From IMG/VR virus record IMGVR_UViG_3300025598_000229, positions 1 through 20,403 of that record: 20,403 nucleotides of DNA; one strand, written 5' to 3'. The stretch is from a virus. The translations under genes were made by a program, and so were the position numbers. Below the pieces are notes generated by a model. It worked only from the letters and a program-made list of their open reading frames with translations, had not been told where the DNA came from and did no database searches. Shown here piece after piece: positions 1 to 5,551 of the stretch. The first letter of the stretch is position 1, and every line of letters begins with the position of its first letter.

Positions 1-827
1 GTCAGAGATATTTTGTTGATCCTCAATTCAATAGAAACATAAACCCAGCTGGCACAAAACTTGTTGATGACATGCGCCAATTTGTAAATGATTGGGCTAA
101 TAAACAAACTCAATCTGGAGGTAGTGGAACTGGGGTGCCACACTCTGCCGGTGACTTTGATTTATTAAAAAAAGCTTTCAAAACCGAGTTTGAAGATAGA
201 GCTAAAAATGCTGGCGCGACTATGGCATACAATGATGGCTACAATGCCATACGTCAAACCATTGTTGACGCAGCACCTCGCTATGCGCAAGACATGATGG
301 ACTACGGCGATTTGAGTGATCAAATAAAAAAAGTGAGCGCCACTGGCAAACTTGGTGGCAAGGCAGACAAGCAAGTAGCTATAGATCGTTTGCTCGGCAC
401 TTATGCTGACAAGAAAAAAATCATTGACATGTTGCGCCCGTATGAGCCCGATTTGGGATCTATGATTGCTGGCCAACAGCTCAGACTAATGGCACCGTCC
501 TCATTGTCATTTCCGACAATGTTGTTTGCCCCACAATATGCTGCGGCATCATTTCCCGGCCTCTATGGCGCAGGTGCTTACGCGGCTGGAGCAGGATCTA
601 GTGCACTAACACGTGGTGCACCGGCTGCATATGTTGCCGAACAATCTCGGTCTGGCCATGCATCGGGTGGTAAAGTAGACCACGCATCGGCAGAAAAGAT
701 CGCAGACCAATTGGTTGCCGCCTTTGCCCGGGCCAAGAAGGATGAGGAGCTGGAAACAAAGGTTCTGCTCAACAAGCCCGACGAAGTGATCATTGATGCT
801 TTGAAAGAGGCAAAGAAGGCCATTTAA
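1..827 (+). CDS. C-terminal part of a large phage virion/internal protein (5' truncated)
   Basis: The reading frame is open from base 3 to the TAA at 825-827, so the gene begins upstream of the window; the first internal Met codon is at 72. About 274 residues are visible. The middle is helical and charged. It is followed by an Ala/Gly-rich hydrophobic stretch (GLYGAGAYAAGAGSSAL) and a C-terminal module starting SGHASGGKVDHASAEK and running through LLNKPDEVIIDALKEAKKAI. From memory, this ASGGK(V/I)...L(L)..PDE...AL..A ending is typical of very large tail-associated or internal virion proteins of alphaproteobacterial phages, often ones that carry lytic transglycosylase domains further upstream. 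No catalytic motif lies in the visible part. The gene meets the leftward transglycosylase gene tail to tail, sharing the bases TTAA. The late-gene assignment is an inference from this C-terminal signature and strand. Confidence 0.6.
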   Translation, partial: QRYFVDPQFNRNINPAGTKLVDDMRQFVNDWANKQTQSGGSGTGVPHSAGDFDLLKKAFKTEFEDRAKNAGATMAYNDGYNAIRQTIVDAAPRYAQDMMDYGDLSDQIKKVSATGKLGGKADKQVAIDRLLGTYADKKKIIDMLRPYEPDLGSMIAGQQLRLMAPSSLSFPTMLFAPQYAAASFPGLYGAGAYAAGAGSSALTRGAPAAYVAEQSRSGHASGGKVDHASAEKIADQLVAAFARAKKDEELETKVLLNKPDEVIIDALKEAKKAI

Positions 828-1246
828 CGGTACTTGTCTGCTTCCCTCAAGACACGGCGACTGTAGGCACTATTGGCTGTAGCAGCGCCGTTATAGCACC
901 CAAGTGCCCTCTTCCATTCCCCCCAGATGCCGTAACAGTGCTTGAGATAACGAATGCCGTAGGTGACGTTCGTTTCCGCCTGTAGCAGCGAATTTGCTGG
1001 CCCTCGATGACCCATAGAACGTGCGGTCGCCGGTTTAATCTGCATGAGGCCGTAGTTGCCTTCACTGATAACGTGGGGCCGAAAGCCGCTCTCAGTACTG
1101 GCGACACCGAGAACGATGGCAGGGTCAATGTCGGCACGGATTGATTCATCATATATCACCTGCTGGATCGGCGTTAACTTTGGCTGTGGCACAGTCTGAC
1201 AAGCCGCAAGACATAGTGACACGGCAACAACATGTAACAATTTCAA
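824..1246 (-). CDS. Lipoprotein lytic transglycosylase (SLT-type lysozyme domain)
   Basis: 140 residues. A short hydrophobic signal ends in the lipobox LAAC (13-16), so a lipid-anchored, exported protein is expected. The SLT fold follows: ASTESGF carries the catalytic Glu at about residue 52, GLMQIKPATAR (66-76) is the classic GLMQ motif, and ALGCYNGA (about 114-121) is the AYNAG-type motif. The family cleaves the MurNAc-GlcNAc bond of peptidoglycan. Here that could serve host lysis or local wall opening. The start codon is TTG, preceded by AGGATAGGAA; no ATG gives a full signal peptide. It is the last gene of the leftward operon, 8 bp after the HNH gene. Lipid anchoring is unusual for an ordinary cytoplasmic endolysin and implies use of the host Sec system. 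Confidence 0.88.
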   Translation of the reverse strand: MKLLHVVAVSLCLAACQTVPQPKLTPIQQVIYDESIRADIDPAIVLGVASTESGFRPHVISEGNYGLMQIKPATARSMGHRGPANSLLQAETNVTYGIRYLKHCYGIWGEWKRALGCYNGAATANSAYSRRVLREADKYR

Positions 1247-1254
1247 TTCCTATC

Positions 1255-1644
1255 CTAACGGGGAACTATTGTCCCATCTAGCTTTCGTTTCCATTTGCTG
1301 ACCTTACCGAACGGCAATGGTGTTTTTGACTTCTTTAGCCCCAGAGTGGATGCTTTGGTACGTTTGGCGGCTGCGGCATTCTTGTGGTCTGCCTTCGTCT
1401 TTTCTGTCGCACAGTTTACACAAGTTAGCCGGATATTGCTATCAATATCTTCCCCGCCCAATTCTAGCGCCTTGACGTGCTCATAAATGAACTTGCCGGG
1501 CACCAATTTGACCGAACAAAGCATGCAGATGCCCTTCTCGCGCTCCCAAATGGCCAATTTGCGCTTTGTAGACAGAGATCCACGCTTTGTCGTCCCCACG
1601 TCAACCTTTATAGACACTGGCTGCCTCCATGCTGATGTAGGCAT
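1255..1644 (-). CDS. HNH endonuclease
   Basis: 129 residues, basic. Two CxxC pairs (C40/C43 and C75/C78) frame the HNH core: EHVKAL with His at about 56, DSNIRL with Asn at about 70, and EKTKADH with the final Lys/His. This is the zinc-stabilised beta-beta-alpha metal nuclease fold, which nicks or cuts DNA. In phages such proteins act beside terminase or as free-standing homing-type nucleases; here it sits in the recombination operon. It overlaps the end of the upstream nuclease gene by 44 bp from the ATG at 1644. A GTG at 1617 has a much better ribosome site (GGAGG six bases before) and would give 120 residues. I keep the longer form because its N-terminus (WRQPVSIKVDVG) resembles remembered family members. 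Confidence 0.82.
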   Translation of the reverse strand: MPTSAWRQPVSIKVDVGTTKRGSLSTKRKLAIWEREKGICMLCSVKLVPGKFIYEHVKALELGGEDIDSNIRLTCVNCATEKTKADHKNAAAAKRTKASTLGLKKSKTPLPFGKVSKWKRKLDGTIVPR

Positions 1645-2083
1645 TGTCGCGCCATACTTGGGTCTGATCGTTGGTGTTTTTCTGCGTTGCAGTCCGTTCC
1701 AAGCGCATAGTGGCGATGCCTTTCTTGGGGCACCACAATGTGATCACATGAAGCGTATTGTCTTTGGTTAAATATAAGAACCCAACGAGGGCTGTCTTCA
1801 ACAACTCGGCAATTTGCATGCCGCGAGTGATTTTGTCGTAAGATAGCAGCCACTCATTGTTGAACTGTTTCGCAAACTCTTGGCTCGTGATGTTGTTTCG
1901 TGTCTTAATCTCAACAACAGCTTTCAGCCGCAGCTCTTCATCAACCAGCATGCCGTCGATCGCCGAATATGTGTCCTTATCAGTGTGAACAAAGCGAAAG
2001 TTTGGCCTGTTGTTAGTGTATATTGTGATGGCATCGGCCTCGTATTCTAACGATTGGATGCCTTTTGGCGTATGGATTTGCAT
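1601..2083 (-). CDS. Putative PD-(D/E)XK nuclease
   Basis: 160 residues. The stretch TYSAIDGMLVDEE followed by KAVVEIKTRNNI gives an Asp (about 43), a short spacer and then E-x-K (58-60) at the end of a beta strand. That is the core pattern of the PD-(D/E)XK nuclease superfamily (RecB/lambda-exonuclease/Holliday-resolvase fold). A conserved Gln or helix could follow in TSQEFAKQFNNEWLLSYDK. It sits downstream of ERF, the SSB-like gene and Gp157, where phages often carry an exonuclease that makes the single strands ERF anneals. The start ATG at 2083 has AGGAC upstream and lies 6 bp after the previous gene. The superfamily call rests on motif pattern only; exonuclease or endonuclease activity cannot be told apart. 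Confidence 0.6.
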   Translation of the reverse strand: MQIHTPKGIQSLEYEADAITIYTNNRPNFRFVHTDKDTYSAIDGMLVDEELRLKAVVEIKTRNNITSQEFAKQFNNEWLLSYDKITRGMQIAELLKTALVGFLYLTKDNTLHVITLWCPKKGIATMRLERTATQKNTNDQTQVWRDNAYISMEAASVYKG

Positions 2084-2089
2084 GTTGTC

Positions 2090-2356
2090 CTACTTGTAGA
2101 TTTTACCAGTCCTCACAGCGATGTACTCGTAGCTCATGGGCCCAATCTTTTGCTGCACAAGCAAGACATAGCCCTTCTCATAAAGTGACCATGCAATACT
2201 GCGAGTGGCAACAAGTTTTGACTTGCCCTCTTTAAGGCGGTCAACGTCTCTGCACAGAAACCCCGTATAGTATAGATAGGGCCGCCCACGCTTGGCATCG
2301 GCCACCCACTCCAACAGACTAAGTTTCTGCGTCTCACTGACTTGATAAGGGCTCAT
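2090..2356 (-). CDS. Conserved small phage protein, function unknown
   Basis: 88 residues, basic and aromatic, with no membrane segment. Not recognised. Notable stretches are WVADAKRGRPYLYYTGFLC and YEKGYVLLVQQKIG near the C-terminus, which read as a small alpha/beta DNA-binding or adaptor fold, but nothing diagnostic is present. The start ATG overlaps the stop of the upstream gene as ATGA (2353-2356), indicating translational coupling. It lies directly before the putative nuclease, so a role in the same recombination step is possible by context only. Confidence 0.75.
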   Translation of the reverse strand: MSPYQVSETQKLSLLEWVADAKRGRPYLYYTGFLCRDVDRLKEGKSKLVATRSIAWSLYEKGYVLLVQQKIGPMSYEYIAVRTGKIYK

Positions 2357-2688
2357 TTAAAACTATTTCCCGCTCGCAAATTGGATGATTCTGTCCGCCA
2401 TGCCTCAATGATCGTCTCAGCCGTAGATCGCTCGGAACGGTAAAGTTCGTCACGTTCTGCTGCCTCGATTTCCTTATTGCATGCCGCAACATAATCTGGA
2501 TGTGATTCACTGTATGCGTCTTTGAAAGCTACCGTTCCCTCAGCTGATAGGAAGAGACGGGAGCGTATTTGTTTACGTTCAAATTCAGAACGGAGGCGCA
2601 TAGCTCGCGCCGCCGCAATGAGCTCTGATGACTTGGCTAAGTACTCAAGCGCGTCTTCAACCATTTCATCGGTTATCAATTTTGTCAA
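2353..2688 (-). CDS. Conserved phage protein, function unknown (helical)
   Basis: 111 residues from a TTG start at 2688, which has AAGGAAC placed seven bases upstream and yields an N-terminus reading (M)TKLITDEMVEDALEYL. The frame stays open to 2769, but a longer start would overlap the upstream gene by over 100 bases. An ATG at 2664 would give a shorter form. The protein is nearly all alpha-helical and charged, ending ETIIEAWRTESSNLRAGNSFK. From memory, proteins with the TDEMVE...AEAIIEAWRTE layout recur in alphaproteobacterial prophages without a known function. Stop and next start overlap as ATGA. Confidence 0.78.
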   Translation of the reverse strand: MTKLITDEMVEDALEYLAKSSELIAAARAMRLRSEFERKQIRSRLFLSAEGTVAFKDAYSESHPDYVAACNKEIEAAERDELYRSERSTAETIIEAWRTESSNLRAGNSFK

Positions 2689-2896
2689 ATTTTGTTCCTT
2701 TATATGTGCCTTCGGGGAACAAGCGCACCCACACCTCACCGCGAACGTCTGGTAGAGGGAGGGCTTCAAACTTCACACTGATGAAGTCTTCTGCCGCCGG
2801 TGCAAATGCCACGCCGATAAAGTAGGGTCTTGTTATGCCGCGCTTGTCGGTGCGAAAGCTGATAACGTCCCACCGATCAATTTCATTGTCTGTCAT
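2666..2896 (-). CDS. Small phage protein, function unknown
   Basis: 76 residues, not recognised. It is beta-rich in appearance (WDVISFRTDKRGITRPYFIGVAFA, then a segment of alternating hydrophobics), with no membrane segment or cysteine motif. The start ATG at 2896 has AAGGAATTGAA directly before it. It lies 9 bp after the SSB-like gene in the leftward recombination operon and overlaps the following gene's TTG start by 23 bp. Confidence 0.72.
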   Translation of the reverse strand: MTDNEIDRWDVISFRTDKRGITRPYFIGVAFAPAAEDFISVKFEALPLPDVRGEVWVRLFPEGTYKGTKFDKIDNR

Positions 2897-2905
2897 TTCA
2901 ATTCC

Positions 2906-3154
2906 TTAGAAGGGGATGCTGTCGTCGATCTCTACAACCGCTGGTGCGGGTTTAGCCTTTCGGCCTTCACCATTGTCTACAGTAAAAGAAAGCGACATGA
3001 ATTTGTTGCCAGCTTTGGATGTTTTGATCCAAGATGAAACCCGATACTTTTGACCATTGACTTCAGCCTTACCCGTGTAATCTGGTTGGCTTTCCTTTGT
3101 CTTCTTGTCGTTCTTATATAATGCGCCGGAGTTGTTGTTATCGTACTGTGTCAT
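2906..3154 (-). CDS. SSB-like small protein with an SSB-type acidic tip
   Basis: 82 residues. The body (ALYKNDKKTKESQPDYTGKAEV, then KYRVSSWIKTSKAGNKFMSLSF) reads as a short OB-fold-like beta barrel. The last residues, VVEIDDSIPF, closely match the conserved C-terminal tip of bacterial SSB (DDDIPF in E. coli). In the SSB family that tip recruits partner proteins such as exonucleases, helicases and primase. A low-complexity KAKPAPA linker precedes it, as in SSB. Placement right after the ERF annealase fits a single-strand DNA binder that coats recombination substrates. At 82 residues it is far shorter than a full SSB (about 170). SD AAGGAAAAGG precedes the start, which overlaps the ERF gene by 17 bp. 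Confidence 0.62.
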   Translation of the reverse strand: MTQYDNNNSGALYKNDKKTKESQPDYTGKAEVNGQKYRVSSWIKTSKAGNKFMSLSFTVDNGEGRKAKPAPAVVEIDDSIPF

Positions 3155-3827
3155 TTGCCTTTTCCTTCAGTTCATTACGACGAATTTTAGCCATTTCTAC
3201 AAGTCTATTGTAGTTCGCATCGTCTTTAACTATGCCAAAATAAGCACGGTCATCGGCCGATTCTATCCACCACTTATCCAAGTTTTCACTTGTTGTGATT
3301 AAATTTACGTTTAATTGTTCACCTTGCAAGTAAGTTTCCACATCTTCACTGTTGTGTATTTTTTTAGCAACTGGCGCTTGATAGTTTGCGTCTACCTCTG
3401 GGTCGTCACCCGTTGCAATCTGAAACAACTTGAAAAATAGATATTTGTTTGCACCGGTCATGGCCTTATAGACACCTTTGTCACCAATGCCAGTCTTGTT
3501 TTTATCATTCCCGCAGCCAGCCACACGGATCTTTTCGGGCCATACAGCACCAGACTTATGCATAAGGGTGTAAGACATAACAATGTCTGTGTTACCAGTA
3601 GAAAGGTCTGTCTTTCCTTCCTCAAATGTAGGAATGAAAATCAAGCCAACATCGACTAATACTGGGCGCAAAGCATCAAGCAATTTAGCCTCGGACACAT
3701 ACTTGTAGCCGTGAAAACTGTTTGTAGAATCCTTTTGAACATAAGCCACTCTAGCCATGACCTCATGCAAGGCATCGGCAATGATTTGAATAGCGACGAA
3801 TTGTGGGTCTGGTTTAGCGTTAGACAT
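3138..3827 (-). CDS. erf: ERF-family single-strand annealing recombinase
   Basis: 229 residues. The N-terminus has a helical start and FHGYKYVSEAKLLDALRPVL (38-57), the usual ERF opening in which a partially built substrate is recognised. The core motif DKGVYKAMTGANKYLFFKLF (116-135), followed by QIATGDDPE, is the ERF family hallmark. ERF proteins anneal complementary single strands and drive phage genome circularisation and recombination. The C-terminal third is charged and looks like a flexible region that may bind partners. GAGGTAAACT precedes the ATG. Gp157 lies 3 bp upstream and the SSB-like gene overlaps downstream, the normal neighbourhood for this family. Confidence 0.9.
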   Translation of the reverse strand: MSNAKPDPQFVAIQIIADALHEVMARVAYVQKDSTNSFHGYKYVSEAKLLDALRPVLVDVGLIFIPTFEEGKTDLSTGNTDIVMSYTLMHKSGAVWPEKIRVAGCGNDKNKTGIGDKGVYKAMTGANKYLFFKLFQIATGDDPEVDANYQAPVAKKIHNSEDVETYLQGEQLNVNLITTSENLDKWWIESADDRAYFGIVKDDANYNRLVEMAKIRRNELKEKANDTVR

Positions 3828-3830
3828 AGT

Positions 3831-4316
3831 TTACCTCATTTGTAGGGTGGTACCACCGTTTGATAATTGAGCGCCGGGGACGTTCTCATTATGCTCAAGA
3901 GCTTCCCTAATCGCAACTTTATTAGGTTCTTTTTTAACACGCAGAAATTGTTCTGGAAGTTGACTTTCGTCAACAATGACTACAGATGCTGGTTTCTGCG
4001 CTACAGACACTGTCTTCTCAGTGCCCACAAACTTTTTCATCTGTGCGTCCTCTAGCAAAAGCAAAATGCTTTGCCTCAAATTACGTGCCTTGTATTCGTA
4101 ACGGGCTTGACGCTCCTTCAACTCTTCACATCGTTTGCCCATGTATTTGGCCATACCCTCGGCCTCAATGACGCTTTCGATGAGTTCGTTAACCACGTCA
4201 TCAAAATTTACCTCGCCTTCCAACATGTCCAACTTCAACTGGCTGTCGGTCAGCAGCTCTGGGTAGAGGTGAATGAGGGTGTTAACTTCGTTACGGATAC
4301 GAATAAAATTCTTCAC
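3831..4316 (-). CDS. Siphovirus Gp157-family protein
   Basis: 161 residues from a GTG at 4316. The protein is mostly helical and charged in the N-terminal two thirds (FDDVVNELIESVIEAEG..., then a coiled-coil-like region). It then has the family's C-terminal pattern: KKFVGTEKTVSVAQKP, DESQLPEQFLRVKKEPNKV, IREALEHNENVPGAQL. Gp157 proteins accompany ERF-type annealases in siphoviruses; a link to phage resistance has been suggested for the family, but the mechanism is unknown. The GTG at 4316 forms a GTGA overlap with the stop of the upstream microprotein. A GTG at 4340 would add eight residues but lacks a clear ribosome site. The gene contains an operator-like palindrome at 3959-3974. Confidence 0.85.
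   Translation of the reverse strand: MKNFIRIRNEVNTLIHLYPELLTDSQLKLDMLEGEVNFDDVVNELIESVIEAEGMAKYMGKRCEELKERQARYEYKARNLRQSILLLLEDAQMKKFVGTEKTVSVAQKPASVVIVDESQLPEQFLRVKKEPNKVAIREALEHNENVPGAQLSNGGTTLQMR
3959..3974. repeat. Operator-like palindrome inside the Gp157 gene
   Basis: GTTGAC TTTC GTCAAC is a third exact copy of the palindrome GTTGAC-N4-GTCAAC that overlaps the -35 elements of the two leftward promoters at 9746-9775 and 11179-11208. Here it encodes part of the DESQLPEQ region of Gp157, and no matching -10 element follows on either strand. It may bind the same regulator, as an auxiliary or roadblock site, or be coincidence. Confidence 0.45.
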
Positions 4317-4432
4317 TGTGGGATCTTTCCGGCTAGCCACGACGAGATCACCATCACGATTGGGTAGACCCCAGTGACGGCAAAAACGAGCGTGAAAAAA
4401 TGTTGAATTGCTGCTATACCTTGTTCAGTCAT
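4313..4432 (-). CDS. 39-residue membrane microprotein
   Basis: A short gene starting ATG at 4432 with a strong ribosome site (AAAGGAG about six bases upstream) and ending TGA at 4313-4315. The N-terminal half is MTEQGIAAIQHFFTLVFAVT; a single hydrophobic span of about 20 residues follows and the protein ends GKIPQ. It is the first gene of the leftward recombination operon, and its stop overlaps the start of Gp157 as GTGA. The ribosome site, hydrophobic pattern and coupling argue it is real. Function is unknown. Small phage membrane peptides may act in lysis timing, superinfection exclusion or host membrane effects, but nothing here selects one. Confidence 0.68.
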   Translation of the reverse strand: MTEQGIAAIQHFFTLVFAVTGVYPIVMVISSWLAGKIPQ

Positions 4433-4494
4433 TTTGGCTCTCCTTTGGTCGGAGGGGCAGTTATGACGTATTTTATATGATTGGCAAGTAAAAA
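4433..4494. promoter_or_regulatory. Divergent promoter region between left and right early operons
   Basis: This 62-bp gap separates the first leftward gene (start 4432) from the first rightward gene (start 4495), so both operons must be started from here or from overlapping sequence. It is AT-rich (GTATTTTATATGATTGG) and holds TATA-like hexamers on both strands, but no clear -35/-10 pair with good spacing. The GTTGAC palindrome used at the other leftward promoters is absent. The call rests on gene layout, not on a recognised motif. Confidence 0.5.
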
Positions 4495-4779
4495 ATGATC
4501 ATTGAGCTCCGAAATCCCCTACCTCTGCTCACGCCGAAGGGGAAAGCTATGTGCCACTTCTTGATTGATTATGGATTCGATCATCATTTAATGTGGGTTT
4601 GCTTTCAAGATGATACCGGTGAGTGCTGGACTTGGCCGAACAATCAAATAAGGGCGCAATCCAACCCAACGGCGGAAAGGTACACGGATAATGATTACTC
4701 TAAGATTGCCTCTGGCCCCAAGCGCAAACCAGCTTTGGCAGCAGGGGAAGGGCAGGACGTTCAAAAGCCAAAAGTATAA
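4495..4779 (+). CDS. Conserved phage protein, function unknown
   Basis: 94 residues. The well-formed part runs from IELRNPLPLLTPKGKAMCHF through WVCFQDDTGECWTWPNNQ, a small beta-rich module. From memory, similar short proteins (LP..TP.G.A, ETGECWT.PN...R) recur in alphaproteobacterial phages without a known role. The last 30 residues overlap the RusA gene for 89 bp and read as low-quality tail sequence, so the stop codon may have drifted outward or a frameshift may have lengthened the end. It is the first gene of the rightward operon. Its ribosome site is weak. Confidence 0.7.
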   Translation: MIIELRNPLPLLTPKGKAMCHFLIDYGFDHHLMWVCFQDDTGECWTWPNNQIRAQSNPTAERYTDNDYSKIASGPKRKPALAAGEGQDVQKPKV

Positions 4780-5071
4780 GGACTGGCTTGAAGAGTGTGC
4801 TTGGCTAATAAAACAGCAAACAAGAGACTTGATTAACGGTGACTATGTTATTCATATCCTTGCGAAAAGACCCGACCGCCGCAAACGAGATTTAGATAAT
4901 CTGCTTAAAGCGACAAGTGACCTACTTGTCAAAACCAAGATTGTGCCCGATGATTCGCTATGCCGAGCCTTGGCCGCCGAGTGGGTGGATGAAGGTGACC
5001 CAATGACTATTCATGTCTATGAACATTCTGATGAAGAGGCAAATACGCAATGGACTATATTACCGAACTGA
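4691..5071 (+). CDS. rusA: RusA-family Holliday junction resolvase
   Basis: 126 residues. The N-terminus ITLRLPLAPSANQLW is the standard RusA opening (P.S.N..W/Y), followed by SQKYKDWLEE. The catalytic acidic cluster sits in RPDRRKRDLDNLLKATSDLL (about 60-79), with a further Asp in IVPDDS; RusA uses such Asp residues to bind Mg2+. The enzyme cuts four-way DNA junctions symmetrically, clearing branched replication and recombination intermediates before packaging. Length matches the family (about 120). The start ATG lies inside the preceding gene, and the end overlaps the DnaA-like gene by 22 bp. Confidence 0.9.
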   Translation: MITLRLPLAPSANQLWQQGKGRTFKSQKYKDWLEECAWLIKQQTRDLINGDYVIHILAKRPDRRKRDLDNLLKATSDLLVKTKIVPDDSLCRALAAEWVDEGDPMTIHVYEHSDEEANTQWTILPN

Positions 5072-5487
5072 GAATGCATTACGAGGGTGTCAAGCGCCGT
5101 CTGCATGGTCTGAGCGGTCCTACAGGCTTGCGGGTACCTAAACCGCCAGCTCCGCCAGTCGAGAAAACTGCGCCAGAGACCGTGTTCGTCATTGATACGC
5201 CTCGGTCAAGATTTGTCAAAATGCTTAAGGAAGTAGCCGCAATGCACGGCATCGATCCAGCAGAAGTCATGGAAAAGAACCGCAAATATTCCGTGGTTCG
5301 GGTTCGGCAAGAGGTGTTTGCCAAAGCCCACGATGACTTGAACCTATCCTTTAGCCACATTGGGCGGATCATGGATCTTGACCACACAACCGTCATGCAT
5401 GGCTACCGCAAGTATAAAAAATCTTTGCTGTCGCCAGAACAAATTGCTTTACACGAGGACGCTATCAATTATGATGTAGGGTGTTAG
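5050..5487 (+). CDS. Free-standing DnaA domain IV-like DNA-binding protein
   Basis: 145 residues. Residues 80-123 read as the C-terminal DNA-binding domain of the replication initiator DnaA. RVRQEVFAKAHDDLNLSFSH corresponds to the helix before the turn, and IGRIMDLDHTTVMHGYRKY matches the DnaA signature (GRDHTTVLHACRKI in bacterial DnaA). In DnaA this domain reads the 9-mer DnaA boxes at oriC. The AAA+ domain is absent; instead there is a basic N-terminus and a Pro-rich linker (VPKPPAPPVEKTAP). The gene is coupled to RusA and followed by a terminator. It could bind the phage origin, bind host DnaA boxes, or act as a transcription regulator. Confidence 0.85.
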   Translation: MDYITELRMHYEGVKRRLHGLSGPTGLRVPKPPAPPVEKTAPETVFVIDTPRSRFVKMLKEVAAMHGIDPAEVMEKNRKYSVVRVRQEVFAKAHDDLNLSFSHIGRIMDLDHTTVMHGYRKYKKSLLSPEQIALHEDAINYDVGC

Positions 5488-5501
5488 CGTTTTGCGCTAA
5501 C
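5483..5501. other. Perfect inverted repeat GTTAGCG-N5-CGCTAAC
   Basis: Seven-base perfect arms with a five-base loop (TTTTG), beginning at the stop codon of the DnaA-like gene. It has no T-tract of its own. It could stabilise the message end, form the first part of a tandem terminator with the hairpin 15 bases downstream, or be an operator. Confidence 0.5.
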
Positions 5502-5515
5502 TCCTCCCCAACTGG

Positions 5516-5549
5516 CCCCAGCATATTCTCCCTGTGCTGGGGTCTTTTT
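5516..5549 (+). terminator. Strong rho-independent terminator
   Basis: CCCCAGCA (5516-5523) and TGCTGGGG (5535-5542) form an eight-base perfect stem with an 11-base loop, followed at once by TCTTTTT (5543-5549). It ends the operon of 4495-5487. The T-tract finishes only two bases before the first possible helicase start at 5552. Confidence 0.85.
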
Positions 5550-5551
5550 AA

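Noticed and set aside
578-823. 81-codon minus-strand frame opposite the late virion gene.
   Set aside because: Ala/Ser-rich antisense shadow of the AG-rich coding strand, without start signals.
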